DNA from: Methanofollis fontis
GTDB taxonomy: Archaea; Halobacteriota; Methanomicrobia; Methanomicrobiales; Methanofollaceae
Reading direction: 5' to 3'
Assembly: GCF_004297185.1 (NCBI RefSeq)
Contig: NZ_PGCL01000003.1
Span: forward strand, 124,001 to 188,000
DNA length: 64,000 nt
In this document: positions 44,751-53,839 of the stretch, in pieces
How the letters are laid out: every line of letters begins with the position of its first letter
How positions within the stretch are numbered: the stretch's first letter is position 1
Notes under the pieces: model-generated
The model's database searches: none
The model's input: the letters and a program-made list of their open reading frames with translations, nothing else
Told to the model about the DNA's origin: nothing
Made by a program: the position numbers and the translations under genes

Positions 44751-45986
44751 CTATTCGGTTCGGTGTACCTCAATGAGGCGGCGGGCGGCGAGGGCGGCGG
44801 TGGAGAATGCGGCCTGGAGGTTGTATCCTCCCGTATCTCCGTCGATGTCCAGCACCTCGCCGATGAAGAAGAGGCCCGGCACCAGCCCGGACTCCATCGT
44901 CTTCCGGTTCACCTCCGCAAGCGAGACCCCGCCCCTGGTCACCATCGCCGTATCCAGCCCCTCGACGGCGGCGACCCCGCAGGTCCATCCGGTCAGGAGG
45001 GCGATCAGGCGGTTCCGGGCCGCCCTGGAGAGGTGGGCGCAGGGGAGGGCCGGATCGATCTCCGCCATCAGCAGCACCTGCCGCAGAAAACGCTCCGGCA
45101 GGGGGAAGCCGGCCAGGACCGTCTTCACCTGACGGGTGCCGTGGGCGGCGGAGGCCTCCACAAGGGCCTGTGCAAGCCGTTCGCCGTCGGCGGGCGTGAG
45201 GAATGAGACCCGCACCCCGTCGCCGGCGAGAAGATACCGGGAGAGGTGGAGTACGGCCGGGCCGGAGAGGCCTGTATGGGTGAAGAGGAGATCGCCGCTC
45301 ACCTCCCTGACCTTTTTTCCACCCCTGAAGAGTGCCAGCGTGACCGACGAAAACGAGATCCCGGCACACCCGGCAAATGGATACTCCTCCACCTCGATCG
45401 AGGCCAGGGCGGGCCCGATGGGGGCGATGGTGTGGCCGAACGCCCGTGCAAACCCGTAGCCGTCCCCGGTCGAACCGGTCGCCGGATACGAGGCGCCGCC
45501 GGTGGCGACGACCAGTGCGTCGCAATGGATGGTGGCGCTCTCCGTCTCCACCACAAAGCCGTCTTCGTCGCGGCCCACCGCGCGCACCGCCGCGCCGCTG
45601 CAGATCTCCACACCGGCCCGCCGGCACCCCTCCAGCAGCACCGAGAGCACGTCGGCGGCGCGCCGGGAGGCGGGGAAGATCTTTCCCCCTGCATCGGTCC
45701 CGGTGGGCAGCCCGCGCTCCTCGAAGAAGGTGATCAGGTCCCGGTTGGTGAAGTTCATCAGGGCAGGCTTCAGGAACGCCCCGTTGTCGCCGTAATGGGG
45801 GAGAAAGTCCCTGACCGACCCCTCATGGGTGAGGTTGCACTGCCCGGAACCGGTGACCAGGAGTTTTCGGCCGCATAACGGTTTTTTCTCGAGCAGCAGC
45901 ACATCCAGCCCCCCCTCCGCCGCACGCAGGGCGCAGAAGAGGCCGGCCGGTCCGCCGCCGATCACGACCACGGCAGGACGGTCCAT
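44751..45986 (-). CDS. NAD(P)/FAD-dependent oxidoreductase, HI0933/BaiN family
   Basis: This protein of 411 residues has the N-terminal G-G-G-P-A-G FAD dinucleotide motif (residues 10-15) and G-x-G-x-C-N-L-T (G-S-G-Q-C-N-L-T), and the C-terminal G-E-V-L-D-I-D-G-D-T-G-G-Y-N-L-Q signature of the HI0933 family. It is a cytosolic flavoprotein of unclear substrate. The ATG at 45986 is chosen. The frame is open to 46169, but that part overlaps the DUF1294 gene antisense to its needs. It overlaps the upstream gene by 25 bases. Confidence 0.88.
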   Translation of the reverse strand: MDRPAVVVIGGGPAGLFCALRAAEGGLDVLLLEKKPLCGRKLLVTGSGQCNLTHEGSVRDFLPHYGDNGAFLKPALMNFTNRDLITFFEERGLPTGTDAGGKIFPASRRAADVLSVLLEGCRRAGVEICSGAAVRAVGRDEDGFVVETESATIHCDALVVATGGASYPATGSTGDGYGFARAFGHTIAPIGPALASIEVEEYPFAGCAGISFSSVTLALFRGGKKVREVSGDLLFTHTGLSGPAVLHLSRYLLAGDGVRVSFLTPADGERLAQALVEASAAHGTRQVKTVLAGFPLPERFLRQVLLMAEIDPALPCAHLSRAARNRLIALLTGWTCGVAAVEGLDTAMVTRGGVSLAEVNRKTMESGLVPGLFFIGEVLDIDGDTGGYNLQAAFSTAALAARRLIEVHRTE

Positions 45987-46279
45987 GCACCTCCCCCGAT
46001 AGAGTTGATGATTAAGAGGACGATCACGGCAAGATGGAGCAGGGCGCAGAGTGGCACGAGCAGGAACTTCGTCTTCTGCGTCTTGTGCCGAAAGAGCCGC
46101 ATCCCTGCAAGGGCGCCGAACGGCCCGAGAACCGCGGAGGCCAGCAGCGCCCGCTCTGATATCCTCCATGTCCCCTGCTGCGCCCGTCTCTTATCAGCAT
46201 AATAGAGGAGCGCCGCCCCCAGGTTCAGGAGGACATAGAGGAACACGAGATCGATGATGGACGAATTCATCTGGATCAC
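45962..46279 (-). CDS. DUF1294 membrane protein
   Basis: This 105-residue protein has three hydrophobic helices and the DUF1294 signature (A-D-K-R-R-A-Q...R-I-S-E-R...G-P-F-G-A-L-A-G-M-R-L-F-R-H-K-T). Its function is unknown. It is likely co-transcribed with the downstream flavoprotein, given the 25-base overlap. Confidence 0.85.
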   Translation of the reverse strand: MIQMNSSIIDLVFLYVLLNLGAALLYYADKRRAQQGTWRISERALLASAVLGPFGALAGMRLFRHKTQKTKFLLVPLCALLHLAVIVLLIINSIGGGAWTVLPWS

Positions 46280-46334
46280 ATCTACCAGGAGAAGGTGGGG
46301 CCCCGGCCCGGAAAAAATACGGGCATGGATGCAC

Positions 46335-47396
46335 TCACTCCTCTTCTGCGGCGCCCCCCTCTTCGCCGAAGATGCCGGAGACGCCGAGGAGTGTATTGAT
46401 CCACCGCAACTCGTCGCTGCACTGGATCAGGATCAGCAGCAGCAGGGTGATCGGCACGGCGAAGATCATGCCGGGCAGGTCCAGGATCCAGCCCCAGACG
46501 ATGAGCGAGAGGATCACGACCAGTGGCGGGAGTTCGAACCGTTTTGATGCGATCTTGGCATAGACCGGATTCTCGACGACCGCATTGAGCAGGATGACGA
46601 TCCCCACCACGGCCGCCACCCCCCAGAGGCCGTACTGGAGCCAGGCAAAGAAGATCGCTGGAATGGCGGCGATGATCAGCCCGATATAGGGAATGAACGC
46701 CAGGATGAATGTCAGCACCCCCCAGAGGACGGCGGAGTTGATCCCCATCAGGGAGAGGGAGAGGCCGAAGAGGAAGCCGTGGATCATGTTTGCTTCGGTC
46801 CTGACGATCACAAAGTCCATCATGAGTTTGCTCATCCGGCCGATGCCGACGAACTGCCCGGGTTTGAGCACAGGACTGTGCTTCAGCCGTTCGGTGATCT
46901 TCGGGATCTCGAGAACGGCGAACATGGTCGTGATCAGGATGAAGAAGAGGTACATCAGGGCGTTCCCGAGCCCGATGGCATAGGGTTCGATGGCGGTGAC
47001 GACATCCCCGAGGTTGAACGACGAGGGAGAGATCAGGGAGGTATCAATGCCGAATTCAGCGAGCGCGGCCGTCAGTTCGGAGAGGCGCATATGCAGGTCT
47101 TCCTGATAGGTCGGGAGGTCGCTGATGAGGATCTCAAACGAGTGCACGGTGATCACCACCATCACGATGAGCACGACGGCGGCGACGATTGAGATCACCC
47201 CCAGGGCGGCGAGATCTGACAGCCCCCGCCGCGTGAGCATCTCCATTGCCGGGAGGGCAAGGATCGTCAGGATCAATGATATGAGCAGGAGGTTGACGAC
47301 ATATGACGTGTACTGCATCCCGATGACAATCACCAGGATCGCCCCGACAATAAGCAGGGACTGCAATGTTCCAGATAAATTTGAAAAACGGTCCAT
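46335..47396 (-). CDS. AI-2E family membrane transporter
   Basis: This 353-residue protein has about eight membrane helices and the family's layout: N-terminal helices, a loop region at about 100-140, and the conserved P-Y-I-G and L-P-P-L-V-V-I-L-S motifs near the C-terminus. Members act as sodium/proton antiporters or small-molecule exporters. The AI-2 link is not general. The substrate cannot be predicted here. Confidence 0.88.
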   Translation of the reverse strand: MDRFSNLSGTLQSLLIVGAILVIVIGMQYTSYVVNLLLISLILTILALPAMEMLTRRGLSDLAALGVISIVAAVVLIVMVVITVHSFEILISDLPTYQEDLHMRLSELTAALAEFGIDTSLISPSSFNLGDVVTAIEPYAIGLGNALMYLFFILITTMFAVLEIPKITERLKHSPVLKPGQFVGIGRMSKLMMDFVIVRTEANMIHGFLFGLSLSLMGINSAVLWGVLTFILAFIPYIGLIIAAIPAIFFAWLQYGLWGVAAVVGIVILLNAVVENPVYAKIASKRFELPPLVVILSLIVWGWILDLPGMIFAVPITLLLLILIQCSDELRWINTLLGVSGIFGEEGGAAEEE

Positions 47397-47456
47397 CCAA
47401 TAACCCTGAATGGTACTGGGAGGAGGTAGGATATCTCCTTTGGGAATTGATCCTGC

Positions 47457-48617
47457 CTACCGCCGCATGACGATCTGCTGGATCAGCGCCATGACACCAG
47501 GCCGTGCCCGTCTCCTCGGGGCGGAGCCGAAGGGGCCCATGCCCATCATCGGGCTCTCGAACATCTCCCGGTCCAGGCGGTCGGTGATCTCGTCGAAGAT
47601 CCGCTTGTAGGCGGGACAGTGGGGGTCGACACCCTGGATCTCCCCGTCGGTCGGTGCGATGGCGTTGTAGGGGCAGCCGCCGCGGCAGTAGCGGATGTGT
47701 TTGCACTCCGCGCACGCCCCGTCCACGTACTCCTTGAAGCGGTGCATCCGTTTCCAGGCGTCGGACTCTGCCAGGTCCTCCTCGGTCGGGCGATCGCGGA
47801 CATTGCCCATCACCCATTCCGGCATCCCCACGAAGCGATAGCAGGGGTAGATGCCGCCGTCCGGACCGACGGCAAAGGTGTTGCCCATGCAGTCGGCGAA
47901 GGTGCAGACGGTGCCGTGGCGGGAGAAGACGCACCGGCAGAGGTCATTGATGTTCATCACCTCGATCTCGCCCATGTGCTCGAGGGCCTGGTCCAGGAGA
48001 TAGACGAGGAGTTCGCCGTATTTCTCCGGGGAGAGTGCCCACTCCTCGGGTTCGGCGCTCCGCAGGGAGGGGAGGGCCGGGTGGAGCTTGAGGGTGAAGC
48101 CGTTTTCAAGGAAGAACTGGAAGATCTCCTCCCGGTGCTCCACGGACTGGCGGGTGAAGGTGCAGATAAAACTCACGTCCAGCCCGTGCTCCCGCGCCGT
48201 CCGGTATCCGGCCATCGTCTTCCTGAAATAGCCGTCCCCGCGCTGGGAATCGTTGATCGCCTCCGGCCCGTCGATGCTCGAGCCGATGGGGATATGATAG
48301 GCGGCCAGCACGTCGGCCATTTCGGGCGTCATCCGCCAGAGGTTGGTCTGCAGCGCAAAAAACGGCCCCCGGTCGTCCATGCCCTCGGAGAGGGTGGGCA
48401 GCGCCTCCCGGTAGAACTCCGCCCCGGCCAGGAGGGGTTCGCCCCCATGGAAGGTGATCGTCACCGGATCGTCCCGGTAGCCCCGCAGCCATTCGGCCGT
48501 CTCCCTGACGGTCTCCATCGTCATGACCGGCGATCCCTCCTCCGAACTCCAGCAGTAGGCGCAGTTGGAGGGGCAGCCGAGCGTCGGGATGATCATGATG
48601 TGCAGGGGCGTTTTCAT
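47457..48617 (-). CDS. SPASM-type radical SAM enzyme, putative peptide-modifying (Mhun_1560-like)
   Basis: This protein has 386 residues. The radical SAM motif C-x3-C-x2-C is at C15, C19, C22, followed by an F-H-G-G-E-P-L-L SAM-binding segment. The C-terminal half has a SPASM-like set of Cys (C-T-F-A-D-C, Y-P-C, C-A-E-C...C-R-G-G-C-P) for two auxiliary clusters. It resembles the methanogen family annotated as putative peptide-modifying radical SAM (TIGR04083-like). No precursor peptide is visible next to it. A TATA-like CTTTAAAG just upstream implies a leaderless mRNA. Confidence 0.82.
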   Translation of the reverse strand: MKTPLHIMIIPTLGCPSNCAYCWSSEEGSPVMTMETVRETAEWLRGYRDDPVTITFHGGEPLLAGAEFYREALPTLSEGMDDRGPFFALQTNLWRMTPEMADVLAAYHIPIGSSIDGPEAINDSQRGDGYFRKTMAGYRTAREHGLDVSFICTFTRQSVEHREEIFQFFLENGFTLKLHPALPSLRSAEPEEWALSPEKYGELLVYLLDQALEHMGEIEVMNINDLCRCVFSRHGTVCTFADCMGNTFAVGPDGGIYPCYRFVGMPEWVMGNVRDRPTEEDLAESDAWKRMHRFKEYVDGACAECKHIRYCRGGCPYNAIAPTDGEIQGVDPHCPAYKRIFDEITDRLDREMFESPMMGMGPFGSAPRRRARPGVMALIQQIVMRR

Positions 48618-48703
48618 ACGGGCGTTATTTCTCTTTCTTTAAAGAATAAGGTTGCTGAAGGAGCGGCGAACCATCTGCCGGACGAAAACATGAGGGAGAG
48701 ATC

Positions 48704-49402
48704 TCAGGCCCGCTCCCCCTGGAGATATTTCTTGTACCACCAGAACCAGGGCGTGTCCAGGAATCCGATGATGTTCTTGGCCACGATCTGCCCGATGATC
48801 AGGGGGAGGAGCGGGGCCACCCCGGCGAAGGCGATGGTGACAAAGATCACGCTGTCCAGGGTGAGGCCGACGAGGTCGCTCGAAACGCTCCGCAGCAGGA
48901 TGCGGTCGGGATAGCGCTCCTTGAGGCGTGCAAAGATCCGTGCGTCGATGGTCTGGGTGATCAGGAAGGTGATCCAGGAGGCGACGACGATCCGGATCCC
49001 CAGGGAGAAGATCTCCTGCCAGGTCTCCTCGTAGGCGAAGAAGGGCGCCGCCGGGAGGGAGTTGGTCATGGTGATGAAAACCACCAGGAGCACCTGCGAG
49101 ATGAAGGCAATGGCGATGGCGATCTGGGTTTTCTTCTCCCCGTAGACCTCGTTGATCATGTCGATGGCCTGCGAGAGGAAGGGATAGATGAAGACTGCGG
49201 CCGGGGCGAAGAAGACGGCGATGCCCAGGTCGAATTCGACGATCCGGGTGGCGATGATCTGCGAGGCGGCGAGATAGACCACATAGAAGCCGACGAGCGC
49301 CGCATACCCGTACTCCCGGTGGCGCCTGATGATATACGCCGAGGCATAGGTGACGATGGTGAGGCTGACGACCCAGTAGAGCCAGACAACGGGGATATCC
49401 AT
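48704..49402 (-). CDS. Queuosine-precursor transporter-like protein (VUT/YhhQ family)
   Basis: This 232-residue protein has six or seven membrane helices and the family motifs Y-P-F-L-S-Q-A-I-D-M-I-N-E-V-Y-G and D-A-R-I-F-A-R-L-K. In bacteria YhhQ imports preQ0/preQ1. In archaea preQ0 feeds archaeosine, so import here could support the ArcS system in this window. ATG at 49402 has AGAGGTC upstream. An in-frame extension to 49450 is not supported. Confidence 0.85.
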   Translation of the reverse strand: MDIPVVWLYWVVSLTIVTYASAYIIRRHREYGYAALVGFYVVYLAASQIIATRIVEFDLGIAVFFAPAAVFIYPFLSQAIDMINEVYGEKKTQIAIAIAFISQVLLVVFITMTNSLPAAPFFAYEETWQEIFSLGIRIVVASWITFLITQTIDARIFARLKERYPDRILLRSVSSDLVGLTLDSVIFVTIAFAGVAPLLPLIIGQIVAKNIIGFLDTPWFWWYKKYLQGERA

Positions 49403-49469
49403 GTGACCTCTTATGTTGGTCGGGAAGGGACTTGTAGGTGATGCCGCCACGGCAACCGCGGGTGCAGGG

Positions 49470-51638
49470 TCACGTCGGCGCCGCAGTGCCCGGGCGGCAT
49501 CCCCCGGGGGGAACGGTGATCATAAACCGCGCCCCCTTCCCCTCCTCTCCTGTTTCAGCGATGGATATGCCGGTGATATCCAGGATCTCACGCACAAGGA
49601 AGAGGCCGTGGCCTGTGTGCCTCCCATAACCGCTCTCAAATATCCGCTCCTTCAACTGCCGGGAGACTCCGATGCCATTGTCTTCGACGACAATGGCGCC
49701 GCCTCCGTCATCCTGTTCATGGAACGAGGCATGGATCGCCGTCACCCCTTCGCCGTGCCGCACGGCATTGTCCAGGAGGTTTGCAAACACCCTCTCCAGC
49801 ATCGGATCGGCAAAGATCTCCATACCGTCCGTCTGCAGATCAAGGCGGACGCCTTCAAGAGGAACAGATGCCGCCGCCTCCCTGACCACTGTGTCCAGGC
49901 ACTGCCATTCGGGTGCATTCATCCCCATGTCCTGATAGTCCTTTGTGAATTCAAGGGTTTTTTCAATGATTTTCAAGGATTTCAGCGCATTTTCAATTCT
50001 GTCCCTGATTTCCCCCCCTGGAGCCTTTCGTGATGCCAGGGAGAGCGATCCCAGCGCCACGGTGATCTGGTTGAACATGTCGTGCCTGTCGATCCCGGAG
50101 AGGAGGTTGAGTTTCTTGTTGGCTTTTTTCAGGGCAACCCTGGTGTTCTTCTGATCAGTGACATCCATCCCGTAGATCGCAAGAGATACGACATCGCCGT
50201 CCCCATCGGCGATCGGACAGATCTTCACACTGATGCACCTGTTCTGAGAGGACCACTCCAGATCGGTGCACCGTTTTTCCCGTATCGCCCTCTCGATGGG
50301 CTTTTTCAGAATGCTGAATATCTTCGGGTAGAGATCGCCGAGATGTGAACCGATCATCGCCCCGTCCTTCGCCCCGTAGACCTCGATCATGGCATCGTTT
50401 GCGGCGAGGACGTCACCGTTCACACCCAGCAGCAGGGCAGGTTCGGGCAGGGCGTTCATGAAAGAGCGGAGGTTTTCCTCACTCTTTCGAAGCGCCTCTT
50501 CTGCCTGTTTGCGTTCGGTGACATCAAGGTATGAGGCGATCCTCAATGTCGTCCCCGGGATTGTGTCAACTACGGCGCTGAGGGATCTGACCCCGCCATA
50601 TCTGTCGACCGACCGCAATTCGTAGCGTCGGGGGGCGTGGACGTTGTTGTTTCGCCTCATCCGGTGATATTCCAGCAACCGTTCCCGGTCCTCCTCATAG
50701 ACGAACTCCGTCCAGCTCTTCTTCCCCACCAGTTCTTCGACAGGATAGCCGGTAAGCCGTTCCCATTCCTTGTTCGCCATCAGAAAGATGGTGTCCTCAC
50801 CAAAGACAGCCGATGCCTCCTCAGAAGTCTCGAAGATCGCCCATTTCATTGCCTCTGAGAGATGCGCCTCCTCTTCTGCCTTCTTTTTCTCGCTGATGTC
50901 ATAGGCAAAGGCGCACATAAACTCCTTCTCACCCATTTTGTGATAGGCGAGGGAGATCTCCACCGGGTAGCATGTGCCGTCTTTCTTCTGGTGGACCGAT
51001 TCGATCCTGAAGTGGCGTTCTTCTTTCAGCCGCTGCCAGAGGGTGCGCCATTCGTCCTCCCCATAGAGGGCGTCAACATCGATTACCCGCAGGTGCCGGA
51101 GTTCCTGGCGCGTGTAGCCGAGCACGGAGCAGGACTGCTCGTTGACATCAAGGAGGAATCCATCGCAATCGATCCAGTAATACTCCTCTGGAGAGTGTTC
51201 AATCGAGAACCGTGTCCTGACAAGCGCATCTTCGGTTCGTTTCTGCTGCACCGCCTGACGGATCTTGGAGGCCAGTTCCATGAAGAGCGCCTCGGGATCG
51301 CCCCCTTTCTGGAGATAAAAGTCTGCGCCGCTGTTCAGGGCCTCGATCACCACCGCCTCGCGCCCCTTGCCGGTGAAGATGATGAAGGGCGTGTCCTTCC
51401 CGCTTCTGCGGAGATCCTTGAGCAGTTCTATCCCGTTCATCCCGGGCATCTGATAGTCGGAAACGATGGCGTCATAGGGGGAGGTGGAGACCATCTTCAG
51501 TGCTTCTGCTCCCGAGGGGGCAGTGTCGCACGAAAAACCGCCAATCTCTTCAAGGTAGACCTTGCAGATCGCGCCGAGCGAGGGTTCGTCGTCGACGATC
51601 AGAACACTCGTGACGGTGTCTTCACGTGAATGCACCAC
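49470..51638 (-). CDS. Response-regulator/PAS sensor histidine kinase
   Basis: This protein has 722 residues. An N-terminal receiver domain (V-D-D-E-P-S, phospho-acceptor I-V-S-D-Y-Q-M-P, about residue 58) is followed by three PAS domains (about 150-510). The phospho-acceptor helix R-H-D-M-F-N-Q lies near 520, and the C-terminal ATPase domain has an N-L-L-D-N-A-V-R-H-G N-box and an H-G-L-F-L G-box. It is a smaller relative of the kinase at 32773-36282 (same N- and C-terminal architecture, no PocR domain). The start is GTG, probably leaderless behind an A/T-rich box near 51655-51665. Confidence 0.88.
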   Translation of the reverse strand: MVHSREDTVTSVLIVDDEPSLGAICKVYLEEIGGFSCDTAPSGAEALKMVSTSPYDAIVSDYQMPGMNGIELLKDLRRSGKDTPFIIFTGKGREAVVIEALNSGADFYLQKGGDPEALFMELASKIRQAVQQKRTEDALVRTRFSIEHSPEEYYWIDCDGFLLDVNEQSCSVLGYTRQELRHLRVIDVDALYGEDEWRTLWQRLKEERHFRIESVHQKKDGTCYPVEISLAYHKMGEKEFMCAFAYDISEKKKAEEEAHLSEAMKWAIFETSEEASAVFGEDTIFLMANKEWERLTGYPVEELVGKKSWTEFVYEEDRERLLEYHRMRRNNNVHAPRRYELRSVDRYGGVRSLSAVVDTIPGTTLRIASYLDVTERKQAEEALRKSEENLRSFMNALPEPALLLGVNGDVLAANDAMIEVYGAKDGAMIGSHLGDLYPKIFSILKKPIERAIREKRCTDLEWSSQNRCISVKICPIADGDGDVVSLAIYGMDVTDQKNTRVALKKANKKLNLLSGIDRHDMFNQITVALGSLSLASRKAPGGEIRDRIENALKSLKIIEKTLEFTKDYQDMGMNAPEWQCLDTVVREAAASVPLEGVRLDLQTDGMEIFADPMLERVFANLLDNAVRHGEGVTAIHASFHEQDDGGGAIVVEDNGIGVSRQLKERIFESGYGRHTGHGLFLVREILDITGISIAETGEEGKGARFMITVPPGGCRPGTAAPT

Positions 51639-51763
51639 AGGAACATAGAACTATTTACAGAAATAAATAATTTGAGATCGAACTCAGGTGTCGGACGGCC
51701 CTGTTTCCAATTCGACCCCCTTTTGTCTGCAATACTGTCGAAATAGACACAATATGGCCGATT

Positions 51764-52246
51764 TCAGCGGCGAACGGTATACCCTGCACGCTCCAGCAGC
51801 CCGGTCACCCGCTCGTCCCAGCGGGCGATGTCGTCCTCGCGGATGACTGCGACGGTCTGCTCCCAGAACTCTTTCAGCGCCGGATCGTCTGCCGCCAGGT
51901 GCCGGCGCTCCATCACCCGACCGGCCCGCACGCCCTCCTCGTTCAGGATGAGCAGGCGCCAGCAGCGGTATTCCTGGCAGATATCAGGGCGGGTGCGGTG
52001 GATGATGCAGACGTTTTCCCCGGTTCGGGGTTTCTCCCTCAGAAAGGGGCACGCCCCGGGCCATCGCTCATAGATGCGGCGGTCGGGATACAGGCGGGCG
52101 AGCGCCGGGTCGATCTCCACCCTGTGCCTCTCGCCGGTGTAGCGGTTCAGCATCAGGAACCGGCCCTGGCCGTACTCCTCCTCCACGACATGCACATCGC
52201 CCATCTGGCTGCAGCACTCCCCGCACATGACACAGAAAAACGGCAT
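51764..52246 (-). CDS. YkgJ-family cysteine-cluster protein
   Basis: This 160-residue protein has the family pattern C-V-M-C-G-E-C-C near the start, then C-P-F-L and V-C-I-I-H-x-x-R-P-x-I-C-x-x-Y-x-C. It probably binds zinc or an Fe-S cluster. Its function is unknown. It is cytosolic and monocistronic between a kinase and a helical protein. Confidence 0.88.
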   Translation of the reverse strand: MPFFCVMCGECCSQMGDVHVVEEEYGQGRFLMLNRYTGERHRVEIDPALARLYPDRRIYERWPGACPFLREKPRTGENVCIIHRTRPDICQEYRCWRLLILNEEGVRAGRVMERRHLAADDPALKEFWEQTVAVIREDDIARWDERVTGLLERAGYTVRR

Positions 52247-52385
52247 GGTAATCCTGTCTGCTGCTGGTCAGGGATATATCTGTCCGGAGGAAGGGGGCGG
52301 GATCATGGACCTGCTATTCCGCCCGCACGGCCGAGGACACCTATGTCATCCGGGCGGGCCTGACCGGGGGCGGATCTGAGGCCCA

Positions 52386-52940
52386 CTACAGGATCTCGAC
52401 CTCGTCCTCCTGCTCCATCTGCACCCGCTCCTCATGGGCGGCCGGATCCCGTGCATATGCCCGGATCTCTCTTAGGTTCTTTCCAGGGGCACCCTGCAGG
52501 GCGGCGAGGTCGGCGTCGTGCCGTCTGAGGTAGTCCACCATCATGGGGTGGCAGTAGTCCTCCGTTTTCACCCGCTCCCGGCCAGATCGCAGGCGCTCGA
52601 TCGCCAGCGGGTGGTCCATGGCGCCCAGCAGGCGGACGGCGTGGGTAACGACGGTGCGGTCGTCCCCGCACTCTCCGAGGATCCTCCGGATCCCCTCTGC
52701 CGCCCGTTCCGTATCCGCCGGCAGCATCCCCTGCCGCACGGCCGCCACATACAGCACCTGCAGGGCGAGCCGCCCGGCCCGCCCCCCGCCCTCCAGCACC
52801 CCGGCAACGGCGTCCAGGTCCGCAGGGGAGAGGGGGTGTGCCGATCGAAATATCAGCATGTCCTGGAGGGCGGCGCAGACGGCGTCCTCATTACCGGATT
52901 CAAGCGCCGCCTCCAGGTCGGCATCGCCGCTATGGTTCAT
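52386..52940 (-). CDS. Hypothetical helical (HEAT-like) protein
   Basis: This protein of 184 residues is almost all helical with Leu/Ala-rich amphipathic repeats (for example A-V-R-L-L-G-A-M-D-H-P-L-A-I-E-R-L), suggestive of HEAT-like repeats. It has an acidic tail (E-Q-E-D-E-V-E-I-L). The ATG at 52940 gives the natural N-terminus, and a GTG or ATG further upstream would add a basic stretch. No family is assigned. Confidence 0.6.
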   Translation of the reverse strand: MNHSGDADLEAALESGNEDAVCAALQDMLIFRSAHPLSPADLDAVAGVLEGGGRAGRLALQVLYVAAVRQGMLPADTERAAEGIRRILGECGDDRTVVTHAVRLLGAMDHPLAIERLRSGRERVKTEDYCHPMMVDYLRRHDADLAALQGAPGKNLREIRAYARDPAAHEERVQMEQEDEVEIL

Positions 52941-53001
52941 CTGAATGAGAATTGTGCGGCGGCGGTGCATGAACCTGCCGTTCTCTCGCGAAAAAAAGGG
53001 T

Positions 53002-53733
53002 TCAGGTCAGGTCATGGGTGTGCGGACCCGCACCCGCCGCTTCGGCCATGTTGCCGCCCTCATCGATCGGGTGGGTATGGCACGCCCCCATGTCGTTGCA
53101 GAAGGGCAGTGTCTCGGCCGCACCCTCGCACCAGACATGCTGGTGGTCGGGCGCCCCCTCAGATGTCCCGACCGTCAGGTGACAGGTCGGCGGGAGCATG
53201 ACGGCATCGATCACATGGATCACGCCGTTCGAGGCCTCGATATCGGTGACCACCACCCGCGCCCCGTCGACCATGACATCCCCATCCTCCACGGTGATGG
53301 TGAGGTTGGCGCCCTGGACGGTCGGGGCGGCGTCGAGGTTCACCACGTCGGCCGCCATGTATCTCCCGCTCACCACATGGAAGGTGAGCACCTCTGTGAG
53401 CAGCCCTTCGGGATCTTCGAGGAGGGCTGCAATGGTCCCGTTCGGCAGGGCCGCAAAGGCGTCATCTGTGGGTGCAAATACAGTGAACGGCCCGGGACCG
53501 TTCAGGGTGTCGGTGAGGCCGGCCGCATCGACGGCGGCGACCAGGGTGGTGAACCGCCCGTCAGCGGCGGCAGTCTCGACGATGGTCATCGGCGCTTCGG
53601 TTGTGGGCATCGCCGTCGTTTCAGGTGCGGTCGTCGGCGCCGGTGTCTCCGTGCCGCCGGTGTCGGTGCAGCCGGCACAGATGGCCAGAACAATGAGCAG
53701 CACCGCTATTCCATAAAGATATCCTGCTTTCAT
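53002..53733 (-). CDS. Fasciclin-domain lipoprotein with His/Cys-rich tail
   Basis: This protein of 243 residues has a signal peptide with an A-I-C-A-G-C lipobox (Cys about residue 22) and a Thr/Pro/Glu spacer. One fasciclin (FAS1) domain follows (about 48-185, with [11 protein letters not shown] and the late N-G-V-I-H-V-I-D motif). Then comes an unusual 58-residue tail containing [17 protein letters not shown] and a final H-T-H. The tail looks metal-binding. The frame is open upstream to 54633 but only antisense to another gene. GGGGGGATGAA precedes the chosen ATG. Confidence 0.85.
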   Translation of the reverse strand: MKAGYLYGIAVLLIVLAICAGCTDTGGTETPAPTTAPETTAMPTTEAPMTIVETAAADGRFTTLVAAVDAAGLTDTLNGPGPFTVFAPTDDAFAALPNGTIAALLEDPEGLLTEVLTFHVVSGRYMAADVVNLDAAPTVQGANLTITVEDGDVMVDGARVVVTDIEASNGVIHVIDAVMLPPTCHLTVGTSEGAPDHQHVWCEGAAETLPFCNDMGACHTHPIDEGGNMAEAAGAGPHTHDLT

Positions 53734-53839
53734 TTCATCCCCCCACGGGTATTCGGGGTTCTGAGGGGGCACTATATAACACCTCCGCCGCCCGGGCGGG
53801 AAACACTCATTTTGTCCGGGCCCGGATGGTGATGGAGGA

